A DNA stretch of 36,454 bases from Aalborgiella sp043740415 (GCA_043740415.1 JAYUCJ010000045.1:1-36454), one strand, 5' to 3'; positions 23,851 to 31,794 are shown, numbered from the stretch's first letter. Made by a program: numbers and translations. The notes: a model not told the origin generated them from the sequence alone.

Positions 23851-24273
23851 TCAACGAATCAACAACACTGGCGTTTTGCAATTCGCCAGCACCTTGGTCG
23901 CAACAGAGCCCATCACCATATTGACGATACTGCCGTGTCCGTGTGAGCCCATGATCAGCATGTCAAATTTGCCATCATCAGCAAATTTTCCTATCGTCTC
24001 TCCGATTTGACCTACTTTTGTAGCTGTTTTGGCATCGATGCCGTGCCGCAACAAAAATTTGTGCACTGGTGCGATGACTTTTTCAGATTCAGAGGCGTAG
24101 TAGTTGTCCACCACTTCCTTACCAACGGCTGCCCGGGCACGAGTTGGCACAGGCGGCTGCACAGTTAATACAGTGAAATTATTGTTGATCTGAAACACTT
24201 CATCATGTGTGACCAAATAAGCGAGCATTTTTTTTGTGTAGCTGCTACCGTCAACTGAAAGAAGAATTTTCAT
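23851..24273 (-). CDS. universal stress protein (UspA family)
   Basis: A 140-residue single-domain USP. The N-terminus KILLSVDGSSYTKKML and the C-terminal ATP-binding motif GSHGHGSIVNMVMGSVATKV (about 109-128), followed by TPVLLIR, place it in the ATP-binding (UspFG/MJ0577-like) group. Such proteins help cells through energy and oxygen stress. AAGGA precedes the ATG. A perfect FNR-type site lies 72 bases upstream. The stop codon lies in a short tandem repeat (gattcgtt twice), without clear meaning. Confidence 0.93.
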   Translation of the reverse strand: MKILLSVDGSSYTKKMLAYLVTHDEVFQINNNFTVLTVQPPVPTRARAAVGKEVVDNYYASESEKVIAPVHKFLLRHGIDAKTATKVGQIGETIGKFADDGKFDMLIMGSHGHGSIVNMVMGSVATKVLANCKTPVLLIR

Positions 24274-24344
24274 GCTGGTTCCTTATAAAGTGTTAGTCCA
24301 GTGGTTATTCTGAACTCTTTTTTCAGAGTTGTCTCTGTTTAGAT

Positions 24345-24358
24345 TTGATTCATATCAA
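24345..24358. promoter_or_regulatory. FNR/ANR-type binding site
   Basis: TTGAT-TCAT-ATCAA is a perfect match to the FNR/ANR/CRP-Fnr consensus TTGAT-N4-ATCAA. It lies in the divergent region between usp (start 24273) and the VIT transporter (start 24431), 72 bases from each ATG. It could serve both directions. Binding is inferred from sequence only. Confidence 0.7.
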
Positions 24359-24430
24359 TTAAGCAGCCGAATCTGCAAATATCAGTTATTCGCCTACAAC
24401 TTCGTTAAGCTGTTCCGTCATAATCCCGAT

Positions 24431-25120
24431 ATGCGACATACCGAGCGACACAGAAATCACCGCATTGGTTGGCTCAGAGCAGCCGTACTTGGGGCGAACG
24501 ACGGCATTGTTTCAACGGCCAGCTTGGTCTTGGGCGTAGCTGCTGCCGGTGCAGCACCGCAGACCATATTGGTCACTGGGGTGGCTGGGTTGGTCGCTGG
24601 GGCTATGTCCATGGCTGCGGGTGAATACGTCTCTGTGAGTTCCCAATCGGACACTGAGCAAGCCGATATCGCCAAAGAGCGCTTGGAGCTAGCCATGCAG
24701 CCTGAACACGAGCATGTTGAATTAGCCGCTATCTATGCAATGCGTGGTTTAGATGCTGCTACTGCTAAAGTGGTAGCGACACAGCTTATGGCGCATGATG
24801 CTTTGGGTGCACATAGTCGGGATGAACTCGGCATCTCTGACACCACTGCGGCTAAGCCGGTGCAGGCGGCCATGGCATCAGCACTGACATTTGCAGTCGG
24901 TGCAGCGCTTCCGCTCTTGGTCGTTTTAATCACACCCAAAGCGATGTTGAATGTGGCCGTTGCGGCTAGTTCGTTGCTATTTTTAGCGGCTTTAGGCTCG
25001 CTAGCTGCCCGTGCTGGAGGCTCATCTGTCTCGACTGCAGCGTTTCGTGTGACTTTTTGGGGTGCGCTTGCTATGGCAATTACCTTTGGCGTTGGTGCCA
25101 TGTTTGGCGTCGCGGCTTGA
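24431..25120 (+). CDS. VIT family (VIT1/CCC1-like) iron or manganese transporter
   Basis: A 229-residue integral membrane protein of the VIT1/CCC1 family, which moves Fe(II) or Mn(II) by proton exchange. The GWLRAAVLGANDGIVSTASLV start and the GAMSMAAGEYVSVSSQSDTE segment in the second helix hold the conserved Asp, Met, Glu and Ser residues that line the path. A cytosolic linker with many acidic residues (EQADIAKERLELAMQPEHEH) follows, then three C-terminal helices. I chose the ATG at 24431, where homology begins; the frame stays open upstream but no ribosome binding site is clear at either position. It is followed 33 bases later by a low-affinity iron permease. Confidence 0.9.
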   Translation: MRHTERHRNHRIGWLRAAVLGANDGIVSTASLVLGVAAAGAAPQTILVTGVAGLVAGAMSMAAGEYVSVSSQSDTEQADIAKERLELAMQPEHEHVELAAIYAMRGLDAATAKVVATQLMAHDALGAHSRDELGISDTTAAKPVQAAMASALTFAVGAALPLLVVLITPKAMLNVAVAASSLLFLAALGSLAARAGGSSVSTAAFRVTFWGALAMAITFGVGAMFGVAA

Positions 25121-25153
25121 AGTGCGTTTGCAGCTGACTTGACGGAGTAATCT

Positions 25154-25564
25154 ATGCAGCAATCGAGTTGGTATTCACAATTTGCAAAAAAAGCAGCACA
25201 TTTTTGTGGACGGCCGCGCGTTTTTACGATTGCTGTCGCCATCATTGCTGTTTGGATTATCACAGGCCCGATTTTCAACTTCAGCGATACGTGGCAGCTG
25301 GTCATCAATACAGGCACAACCATCATCACTTTCTTGATGGTGTTTTTGATTCAAAACACCCAAAACCGTGACACGCAAGCCATACAGGTCAAACTTGATG
25401 AGTTGATTCGCGCCACGAAAGGTGCACACAATGCCTTGCTTGATTTAGAGGAGTTGGAAGAAGAAAATTTGGATGCTTTTAAAACCAAGTACCAAGCTTT
25501 AGCTGCAGCTGCTAGAGCTGAACTGAGCCGTGGCGAGTTCGATACGGGTACGCCAGAGCCGTGA
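25154..25564 (+). CDS. low-affinity iron permease family protein
   Basis: A 136-residue protein of the small bacterial low-affinity iron permease family (Fet4-like half). Two membrane segments (FTIAVAIIAVWIITGPIF and INTGTTIITFLMVFLIQ) are joined by FSDTWQL, followed by the signature NTQNRDTQAIQVKLDELIR and an acidic tail. GGAG lies upstream of the ATG. It lies just behind the VIT gene and is likely in the same transcript; together they form an iron-handling unit. Its last 53 bases overlap the converging homocysteine methyltransferase gene. Confidence 0.9.
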   Translation: MQQSSWYSQFAKKAAHFCGRPRVFTIAVAIIAVWIITGPIFNFSDTWQLVINTGTTIITFLMVFLIQNTQNRDTQAIQVKLDELIRATKGAHNALLDLEELEEENLDAFKTKYQALAAAARAELSRGEFDTGTPEP

Positions 25565-26504
25565 TCGGCGAACAAGCCGCTGCGATCTGCTCCACATGGC
25601 GATGATCTGTGCCGCAGCACCCACCCATCACATTCAAGCGCACAAGCCGCTTCTTAAGCAGGGCATATTGCGCCCCGAGTTCAGCTGGGTTGCCGCTATC
25701 CAGCTCGGTAGCCTCGTTCAACTCTGCATGGCTCTTGCGTGATGCGTTCGCACGCAGACCGCGTATCCGATTCAGCCACAAACCGCCCTGCGCCAACACA
25801 TGCTCGAAATGTGTGGGATGGGCGCAGTTGATCATGTAATAGCAGGGATAGTTTGATGTCGCCTGATCCACTTGCTCGACGGCTGCTCGCAGCGTCTGGC
25901 CGCTCGGCAGCCTGCCGTCTGTCTCGACGGTGAAAGAGACAGCGGCTGGCATAACTGCACCCTGAGCCGCCCGCACAATGCCAATGGCTTCTTGCGCGTA
26001 GTTCATGGTGGTGGCGCAGACCATGTCAGCCGCAGTATCGGCAAAGGTTTCGATTTGTTGGCGATGATAATCTTGCGCCTCCTGTTCGGACATCGCATGA
26101 TCGATCACGTAACCATCGCCGCGCGGCCCCAGGCATCCGCTGATGACCACGGGGTTCTGCTCGGTTTCGTACTCGTCTCGTATCACTTGTAGAAGGCGGA
26201 TCGCCTTGCGGTTTGCCACTGCCAAGGCTTCTGGTGTGTAACCTAGCCTAGCACCCCAGTCCGCACTGGCTCGCCAGGTTGCGCTTTCCAGAACAAGTCC
26301 ACAGCCAAACTGCTTTGCAATTTCGGCATAGCTGCGAAAGTACTTGCGAAGATCTGCTTCGCCTTGCGGCGTCTCGAACAGGATGAATGCTGCGAAATCC
26401 GGCAACTCCCATCGCTCATGAAATATCAGCGTGGTTTCGAGACCACCGTCCGCAATGTAAAACCCGCCGCCGAGTTGCGGCAAATGATTGCGGTATTTCG
26501 CCAT
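25512..26504 (-). CDS. homocysteine S-methyltransferase family protein
   Basis: A 330-residue zinc methyltransferase of the BHMT/MetH N-terminal barrel. The N-terminus has DGGLETTL (19-26), and the three zinc cysteines are in INCAHP (Cys227) and GGCCGTDHRH (Cys296, Cys297). It would move a methyl group (from S-methylmethionine, betaine or another donor) to homocysteine to give methionine. The LPDFAAF and SGCLGPRGD motifs fit the S-methylmethionine type. It lies 22 bases downstream of a cysteine-synthase-like gene on the same strand, so the two form a sulfur amino-acid operon. The 3' end overlaps the iron permease coding region. Confidence 0.92.
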   Translation of the reverse strand: MAKYRNHLPQLGGGFYIADGGLETTLIFHERWELPDFAAFILFETPQGEADLRKYFRSYAEIAKQFGCGLVLESATWRASADWGARLGYTPEALAVANRKAIRLLQVIRDEYETEQNPVVISGCLGPRGDGYVIDHAMSEQEAQDYHRQQIETFADTAADMVCATTMNYAQEAIGIVRAAQGAVMPAAVSFTVETDGRLPSGQTLRAAVEQVDQATSNYPCYYMINCAHPTHFEHVLAQGGLWLNRIRGLRANASRKSHAELNEATELDSGNPAELGAQYALLKKRLVRLNVMGGCCGTDHRHVEQIAAACSPITALAYPYRTRHGSVQL

Positions 26505-26526
26505 GGTCCACCTCCCATCTCATGAC

Positions 26527-27459
26527 CTACATCTTGTCGGTAAACACATCCGTGCTCAGATACCGCAGCCCCGAGTCTGCAATAACTGTAGCGACCGTCG
26601 CGCCAGCGCCCAAGCGCTTGGCAACACGCAAAGCTGCGACCACATTTGCACCTGAGGATATGCCCGCAAAAATTCCTTCCTCACGCGCCAAACGGCGCGC
26701 CATCTCCTTGGCTTCCTGGGTGGACACGGTTTGAATCTCGTCAACAAGCTCAGGTTGCCACAGTGGCGGGATAAAGCCAATACCAATACCTTCAATCTGA
26801 TGTGAGCCAGAGGGTTGCCCTGACAATACGGCTGATTCTGCCGGCTCGACGGCGACAGCCAGGATGCCGTCTTTGTGGTGCGACAGGGCTTGCATGATGC
26901 CATGGATCGAGTGCGCCGTGCCGACCGATTGCACCAGGGCATCGATCTGACCGTCTGCTTGCTGCCAAAGCTCCTCGCCCAGCGGCACGTAGCCTTTGAT
27001 CGCGTCATGGTTGTTGAGCTGATCGCAGTACCAATGGTTGGGTCGCAGACTGATCTCATCGGCCGTGTGGATCATGGCCTTGATCAGCTTGGCGTTTATT
27101 TTTTTATTGTCGCTCGGTACGATCGTGATGCGCGCGCCGAAGGCCTGCATCGTACGCAATTTTTCGTTGCTGAAGGCGTCAGAAAACACGATCTCCAAAG
27201 CGTAACCCTTGGTGGCACACACAAAAGCCAGCGAGATGCCGGTGGTGCCCGCGGTGTATTCCACCACCGTACCGCCCGGTTTCAGGCGTCCACTGGCCTC
27301 AGCGCCCTCGATCGCTGCTTTGGCCATGCGGTCTTTCATGCTACCCGTCGGATTCGCCCATTCCAGCTTGGCGACAACACGCGCCGAGCCGGTTGGCACG
27401 ATTTTTTGAAGCGCGATCATGGGCGTGTTGCCAACTGCGTCTAGAAGTGAGTTTTCCAT
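26527..27459 (-). CDS. PLP-dependent cysteine synthase / cystathionine beta-synthase family protein
   Basis: A 310-residue fold-type II PLP enzyme. The PLP lysine is Lys42 in NPTGSMKDR. The substrate loop reads TAGTTG where O-acetylserine sulfhydrylases have TSGNTG, and the phosphate loop reads SVGTAHSIHG instead of GTGGT. This matches a separate subfamily annotated only as cysteine synthase family (QLNNHDAIKGY is also typical of it). A beta-replacement of a serine ester by a thiol is likely; the real donor is unknown. The ATG at 27459 begins MENSLLDAVGNTPM, the standard start of the fold; the frame extends to 27546. It is followed by a homocysteine methyltransferase gene. Confidence 0.9.
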   Translation of the reverse strand: MENSLLDAVGNTPMIALQKIVPTGSARVVAKLEWANPTGSMKDRMAKAAIEGAEASGRLKPGGTVVEYTAGTTGISLAFVCATKGYALEIVFSDAFSNEKLRTMQAFGARITIVPSDNKKINAKLIKAMIHTADEISLRPNHWYCDQLNNHDAIKGYVPLGEELWQQADGQIDALVQSVGTAHSIHGIMQALSHHKDGILAVAVEPAESAVLSGQPSGSHQIEGIGIGFIPPLWQPELVDEIQTVSTQEAKEMARRLAREEGIFAGISSGANVVAALRVAKRLGAGATVATVIADSGLRYLSTDVFTDKM

Positions 27460-27645
27460 GTTAGGACGTTGCGCCCTTTTGTAAGAGATGTCAATACCAC
27501 GTTTTGGCCGTTCTTGTGTTATGGGTTTACCAAGCCTACCAAGCACTTACAACACGGTGAATCAATTAAAATTTACCATGTTTGAAATTTAAAAAAAGCA
27601 AGTCATTTTCCCATCTTAATAACTGATCTTTTAGGAAAAACAAGC

Positions 27646-27981
27646 ATGAATACATTCACCGTACCGCCCATGGTCAGTTTGGAAGACGCGCGTAAAGCGC
27701 TTGAGACATCGTCAACCATCGTTGTTGACATCCGCGAACCGCATGAGCACGCTCATGGTGTGGCTAGTGGTGCCAAGTTGATTCCTATGAGTCAACTTGG
27801 CGGTAGACTGGCAGAACTCCCCGAGCCCGGCAAAGAGCCATTTTTGCTGATCTGCAACACCCAAGTCCGCTCTGCAAATATAGCGGGCCAACTTCAAACT
27901 ATGGGCTATACCAACGTCAGCTATGTCAACGGCGGCATGAGCCAGTGGGCAAGGCAAGCTTGGCCGCTTGTTAAACCGTAA
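27646..27981 (+). CDS. rhodanese-like domain protein
   Basis: A 111-residue single rhodanese domain, a sulfur carrier or thiosulfate:cyanide sulfurtransferase-like protein. The catalytic loop is CNTQVRS with Cys70; the Cdc25-like DIREPHEH motif and the C-terminal NGGMSQWARQAWPL stretch are typical. It has no signal peptide, so acts in the cytoplasm. It diverges from the cysteine-synthase-like gene, consistent with a shared sulfur theme, and a weak GGAAAAA lies upstream of the ATG. Confidence 0.92.
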   Translation: MNTFTVPPMVSLEDARKALETSSTIVVDIREPHEHAHGVASGAKLIPMSQLGGRLAELPEPGKEPFLLICNTQVRSANIAGQLQTMGYTNVSYVNGGMSQWARQAWPLVKP

Positions 27982-28034
27982 ACGCATTCCGAGTATTCGA
28001 TGGCAGGGCACCAGAAATAGTATTATTTAAGAAT

Positions 28035-28088
28035 AATAGGGCAACCAGCCAGCGTATTTATTGCCCAAGCTGCTATTAAAAATGTAGC
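28035..28088 (+). repeat. dispersed ~55-bp repeat, copy 4
   Basis: The core (28047-28066) differs from that of copy 3 at two of 20 positions and is followed by gctattaaaaatgtagc, the hairpin. It lies in the 169-base gap between the rhodanese stop and the DUF2917 stop. An AT-rich inverted repeat (tattatt / aataata, 28021-28038) precedes it. Confidence 0.65.
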
Positions 28089-28150
28089 CATATTCACATG
28101 CCACTGTCACTGCCACTGCACGCGATCCCATTGTTGAATCGACTTGAGCG

Positions 28151-28477
28151 TCATTCTGTCCGGAATTGCAGAACCGAGGTCTTCAGCGCGTAGGCAAGCA
28201 TGCGCTGAGGGATATCGACATGATAAAACTGACCGGTCTCCAGTATCAGATCATTTGAATCACCAACATGGGTGATCCAGACGCTGCCGTCAATGCACTC
28301 AACCTCGCAACCCATGGGCTCGGGCAATTCCAAAGACGTGCCACGCTGTAAGTGCTGGGTGTCGCAATTAGCTGGTTTGAGGGTAACGCGAAAGTTGGCC
28401 GAATTGGCCAGTGTTTTGGGTAGCCAAGCCGAGGGGTTGTGTAGCGGGACGACGGGATTGAGCGCAGAAAGCATCAT
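28151..28477 (-). CDS. DUF2917 domain-containing protein
   Basis: A 108-residue protein of the DUF2917 family, a short cupin-like domain found mainly in beta-proteobacteria. Conserved parts are LQRGTSLELP, the GSVWITHVGDSNDLILETGQFY stretch (quoted in part: GSVWITHVGDSNDLIL), and a final AYAL segment. Function unknown. Two ATGs occur in tandem at 28477 and 28474; the AAGGAG site ends three bases before the first, so the second has the better spacing. Confidence 0.88.
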   Translation of the reverse strand: MMLSALNPVVPLHNPSAWLPKTLANSANFRVTLKPANCDTQHLQRGTSLELPEPMGCEVECIDGSVWITHVGDSNDLILETGQFYHVDIPQRMLAYALKTSVLQFRTE

Positions 28478-28572
28478 TTACTCCTTCGATCGATAGTTGC
28501 TGGTTGGGCACGCTAGCGTACAACGAAGAAATACAGATCACAAGTTATTAATCGTTGTTTATTAGTAACCAG

Positions 28573-28588
28573 AAGTGCTGAAGCACTT
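28573..28588. promoter_or_regulatory. palindrome in a divergent promoter region
   Basis: A 7-bp inverted repeat (aagtgct / agcactt) around two central bases, in the 203-base gap between the divergent DUF2917 and lipoprotein genes. The position fits a dimeric repressor site for one or both; no known consensus is recognised. Confidence 0.25.
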
Positions 28589-28680
28589 TCACTGTTTAGT
28601 TTTCATGTAAGCAAGTGTCAATTTGCGTGTATAAAGTAGAGGCAGGCTATTCTGCTTATCCCCCAAAATTTGGAAACACT

Positions 28681-29058
28681 ATGAAAAAAATGACTTTCTT
28701 TGTGATGGCTTTATTAGTTGCTTTGATCTCGGGTTGTGCTTCCATGACTGCCAGTGCACCGGCCGTGATGAAGGACGGCATGATGGTTAATGCCAAGGGG
28801 ATGACGCTGTACACCTTCGACAGAGACGTTGCTGCTAGCGGTAAATCGGTTTGTAATGGTGATTGCGCTGTCAAGTGGCCACCAATGATGGCCGCGAGCA
28901 CTGACAAATCAGCAGGTGATTGGACTGTGATCAGTCGCGACAACGGACAAAAACAATGGGCTTACAAAGGTAAACCTCTCTACACATGGCCAGAAGACCA
29001 GGAACCCGGGGACAAATATGGTGATAACTACAACAAAGTTTGGCACATCGTTAAGTAA
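28681..29058 (+). CDS. secreted-repeat lipoprotein (COG4315 / Yx(FWY)xxD type)
   Basis: A 125-residue lipoprotein. Residues 1-19 form a signal peptide with the lipobox LISGC (Cys19). The mature part has two copies of the family motif: LYTFDRD and LYTWPED, with CNGDCAVKWPP between them, where the two cysteines may form a disulfide. The family is widespread but its role is unclear; many members sit by redox or copper genes. I chose the ATG at 28681 because it gives a normal signal peptide, unlike the in-frame upstream start near 28615. The cupredoxin gene follows 12 bases later. Confidence 0.86.
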   Translation: MKKMTFFVMALLVALISGCASMTASAPAVMKDGMMVNAKGMTLYTFDRDVAASGKSVCNGDCAVKWPPMMAASTDKSAGDWTVISRDNGQKQWAYKGKPLYTWPEDQEPGDKYGDNYNKVWHIVK

Positions 29059-29070
29059 GGCTGCATAGAT

Positions 29071-29730
29071 ATGAAGTTGCTTAAGTTTCTCTTTTACAGT
29101 TTGACCTTATCTGCTTTGTGCAGCGCGGTTTCGGCTGGCTATTTGCAGGTCAGCGTGATTGACAAAGATGGCAAGCCTGTGCCAGACGCTGTGGTTGTAT
29201 TGGTCTCGCCAAACATAGGTGCACCCAAAACTGTATTGCCTATGCAGTTGAGCATCAACCAAGAAAAAATGCGGTTTATTCCCGCCATTTCAATTGTCGG
29301 TGTTGGCGCAAAAGCGCGTTTCACGAACAACGACCCTTGGGAGCACCATGTGCGCGGTTCTGCTGCTGGGGTGATGCAATTTAATGCAGATACTGCAGAT
29401 GGATTCGTGCTTCGCATGGATGGTAAAGTTGAAGGCAAAGCTGCAAAAACGGCAGATGCTGTTTTTGACAAAGCCGGTGCTATTTTGCTCGGTTGTCATT
29501 TGCATGCCTCGATGCGTGGACATGTCTATGTGAGCGATTCCCCTTGGGCGATGCTAACAAATGCCGATGGCTTAGCAAATTTTGACGCTGTGCCTGACGG
29601 TGCATTGCAAGTCAAGGTGTGGCATGCCGATCAGTACATTGATATTGCGCCGCTACGTTTGACTTTGACCGCCGCCCCCGTCAAAACCACCCTGCAACTG
29701 TCGGTGATTCCACGCAAAAAACGCGTTTGA
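29071..29730 (+). CDS. periplasmic cupredoxin-like (plastocyanin/methylamine utilisation-type) protein
   Basis: A 219-residue exported protein with a signal peptide (about 1-22) and a cupredoxin domain. Likely copper ligands are a His in DPWEHHVRG, a Cys and a His in GCHLHASMRGH, and the Met in that same segment, a type-1 copper pattern. A C-terminal beta-sandwich follows (LANFDAVPDGALQVKVWH). Similar proteins are annotated as methylamine utilisation or plastocyanin-like. It is co-transcribed with the lipoprotein upstream, so a role in periplasmic electron transfer is likely. The stop codon sits in a terminator loop. Confidence 0.87.
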   Translation: MKLLKFLFYSLTLSALCSAVSAGYLQVSVIDKDGKPVPDAVVVLVSPNIGAPKTVLPMQLSINQEKMRFIPAISIVGVGAKARFTNNDPWEHHVRGSAAGVMQFNADTADGFVLRMDGKVEGKAAKTADAVFDKAGAILLGCHLHASMRGHVYVSDSPWAMLTNADGLANFDAVPDGALQVKVWHADQYIDIAPLRLTLTAAPVKTTLQLSVIPRKKRV

Positions 29731-29743
29731 TCGACCGCGTTTT
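29718..29743. terminator. hairpin at the end of the cupredoxin gene
   Basis: A perfect 8-bp stem (aaaacgcg at 29718-29725, cgcgtttt at 29736-29743) with a ten-base loop that contains the TGA. T-runs lie within the stem on both strands, so it can act for the cupredoxin gene and for the converging FG-GAP gene. Confidence 0.65.
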
Positions 29744-29766
29744 ACACTAGATTAGTCGACTTTGTT

Positions 29767-30702
29767 TTAGTTCAACAACTGCACACGCCACCACGTCGCA
29801 TCTGTCAGCAGCACGCATCCACCATTCGGCAGCGGTGTGATGCGTTTCACGGTTGCGGATAGTGGCTTGACGTCTGCAAGCTCTTTCCATTGGCCAGGAG
29901 CCTCCCAGCGCAGCGCGTGCAGCGCTTTGAGTTGCATGTCTGGCACGATGATGGTGGGGCGCAGACCTTTTTGTTCGACAATCACTGCCAACTGTTGTTC
30001 AAGGTCGCCCATGCGGTGGTTGGACGTATCCATAGCCTGTGCGAACGGCTCAAGCTTTGGTGGTTTGTAGTGATACAAGGTCAGCAATCCGCCTACGTGT
30101 GGCGTAATAACGCTGGCAATATCTGGCTTGCCATCGCCATCAAAATCTGCCACACCCACAGGGTTGAGCCAACGAAAGGTGGAGCCGGTTTGCACGCTTC
30201 TTGCTAGCTCAACCAAGTTGGGTTTTTTGTCGACACCCTTAGCGGTTTTGGCGGTTTGCAAGCCGTAAACCACTGTGGCAGATCCGCGCAAAGCGTCAGA
30301 CTCGATCAAAATAATCTCATCACGCCCGTCGCCGTCTAAATCCATCAGTCGCGGTAACCGGTCTTCAAAAACGCGGTTGAAGGGTAGCTCGTGCACGATT
30401 TCTTGCTGTTTCCCACCCACTGCATTCACCAAAACATGCAAGCTCCCCGCATGCGTGCTCGCACCTAGCGCCTTGTGCGGGTAGCGCATAGTGGGTGTGC
30501 CTAGCCACGCCCAAGCAATATCTTTGCTACCGTTTACCGCTTGGCTTTCAAGCAAACGTTTGGCAGCTTGTATTGGCGGCAAAGGTAAGATTGGGCTTTC
30601 GATGCCGCATTGCACTGTGCTGGGTTCAACCATCAGGCCCATGGCTAAGCTGGCATGTGTAGCGAAAGTAAAAAGTAAATTGACGCACCAAAATTTATAC
30701 AT
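29767..30702 (-). CDS. exported FG-GAP/VCBS-like repeat protein
   Basis: A 311-residue exported protein with a signal peptide (about 1-20) and at least two calcium-binding FG-GAP type repeats (LMDLDGDGRDEIILIE and VADFDGDGKPDIASV; these DxDGDGxxD loops are the Ca site). The rest is likely more beta-propeller blades without the motif. Such proteins bind carbohydrates or proteins outside the cell or line the outer face of the inner membrane; the target is unknown. Cysteines near residues 33 and 299 could pair. It converges on the cupredoxin gene. Confidence 0.8.
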   Translation of the reverse strand: MYKFWCVNLLFTFATHASLAMGLMVEPSTVQCGIESPILPLPPIQAAKRLLESQAVNGSKDIAWAWLGTPTMRYPHKALGASTHAGSLHVLVNAVGGKQQEIVHELPFNRVFEDRLPRLMDLDGDGRDEIILIESDALRGSATVVYGLQTAKTAKGVDKKPNLVELARSVQTGSTFRWLNPVGVADFDGDGKPDIASVITPHVGGLLTLYHYKPPKLEPFAQAMDTSNHRMGDLEQQLAVIVEQKGLRPTIIVPDMQLKALHALRWEAPGQWKELADVKPLSATVKRITPLPNGGCVLLTDATWWRVQLLN

Positions 30703-30750
30703 GGCAGTCAGTCGAAGCAGGCATTTTATTCTTACACGTCATAACTTAAA

Positions 30751-31794
30751 TTAAATTCCAAGCTCCTTGCGAAGTTCCCGTCCTGTGAATCGGTGGCCTT
30801 TGCTGTGCTTAGCTATCAGCTGGCACATAACTGCATTGCAGGAGGCAGGCGTTCCTACATTCTGTGCAAGACGCACCACAGCACCGCATAAATCGTTAAT
30901 CTCTGTGGTGCGGCCATGCTGCACGTCGTCCCACATGGATGATCTAGCGCTGGCATCCATGCGCAGCATTTTTTTGGCTAGACGGGTGAAGATCCAATTC
31001 GGCAGTTTCAGCAGCATCGGCATGGTGTGTGGCTTCACGGCGGCTAGCTGCTGGGGCTCAATGCCAGCTTTTTTCATGGCGGACAGTGCTTCAAGCTGCA
31101 AGGTCGCAAACACGTAGCGAAAGTCGCGATTCAGCAATTGCTCGCGGAGTGGCAGGTCTGACAGGGCGTTGATCGGGTTGTTCACATTCAGCAGCAGCTT
31201 GCCCCACTGGACAGAGCGCATGTCGCTAGATGCGTTGGCTTTTAGCCCCGCAGCATTGAATTTTGCAACCAATTCAGCCGTTACTTCAGACTGCTCGATG
31301 CAGATTTGCCCCATCGTTGCGCGGTGCACATGCGTGGCCGTTTTCATCACCACGTTATATGGCACCATGCCAGCCAATACCGTCATGTGCGGCGCCACTT
31401 TCGCTATGCGTGCCACATTGTCCACGCCGTTTTGGAGGGACACAATCACCGTGCCTGCGGGGCAGCAGTCTGCAACCTCTTGCGCGGCAGCGGTGGTAGC
31501 ACCGCCTTTGACGCACAGCAGCACGACGTTGGTTTCGTTTGCTACGCCGTCTTTGTTTGAGCATGCCAGTTTGAGGTTAGAGGCGACTGACATCTGCTGC
31601 AACGCAGCATCTGGCTTTAAATCAGCTGTCACATGCGCTTTGAAGCCCTGTATGTCCGTTACCGTCAAACCGCTCAGCGCCAGTGGCTCTGTGGTCCGCG
31701 GCCTACCGACCAAGGTAACCTGTTCACCCGCAGCCGCCAAGCGGCCACCCACGTAGCAACCGATCGCGCCTGCACCTAATACGATGATATTCAT
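30751..31794 (-). CDS. 2-dehydropantoate 2-reductase (ketopantoate reductase family)
   Basis: A 347-residue NADPH-dependent reductase of the ApbA/PanE family, which would reduce ketopantoate to pantoate for CoA synthesis, or act on a related 2-oxo acid. The N-terminal loop is VLGAGAIGCYVGGRL; the KLLLNVNNPINAL motif carries the active-site Lys and Asn; the C-terminal domain has ARSSMWDDVQHGRTTEIN, typical of the family. At 347 residues it is longer than E. coli PanE (about 300), as is usual for the paralogues in beta-proteobacteria, so panE identity is not certain. Confidence 0.9.
   Translation of the reverse strand: MNIIVLGAGAIGCYVGGRLAAAGEQVTLVGRPRTTEPLALSGLTVTDIQGFKAHVTADLKPDAALQQMSVASNLKLACSNKDGVANETNVVLLCVKGGATTAAAQEVADCCPAGTVIVSLQNGVDNVARIAKVAPHMTVLAGMVPYNVVMKTATHVHRATMGQICIEQSEVTAELVAKFNAAGLKANASSDMRSVQWGKLLLNVNNPINALSDLPLREQLLNRDFRYVFATLQLEALSAMKKAGIEPQQLAAVKPHTMPMLLKLPNWIFTRLAKKMLRMDASARSSMWDDVQHGRTTEINDLCGAVVRLAQNVGTPASCNAVMCQLIAKHSKGHRFTGRELRKELGI

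Noticed and set aside
23845..23870. Tandem gattcgtt repeat at the usp stop
   Set aside because: Only two 8-base units; likely a local slippage with no wider pattern.
24329..24430. Longer start for the VIT protein
   Set aside because: The 34 extra residues are hydrophobic-aromatic without family likeness and the stretch overlaps the FNR box and promoter zone.
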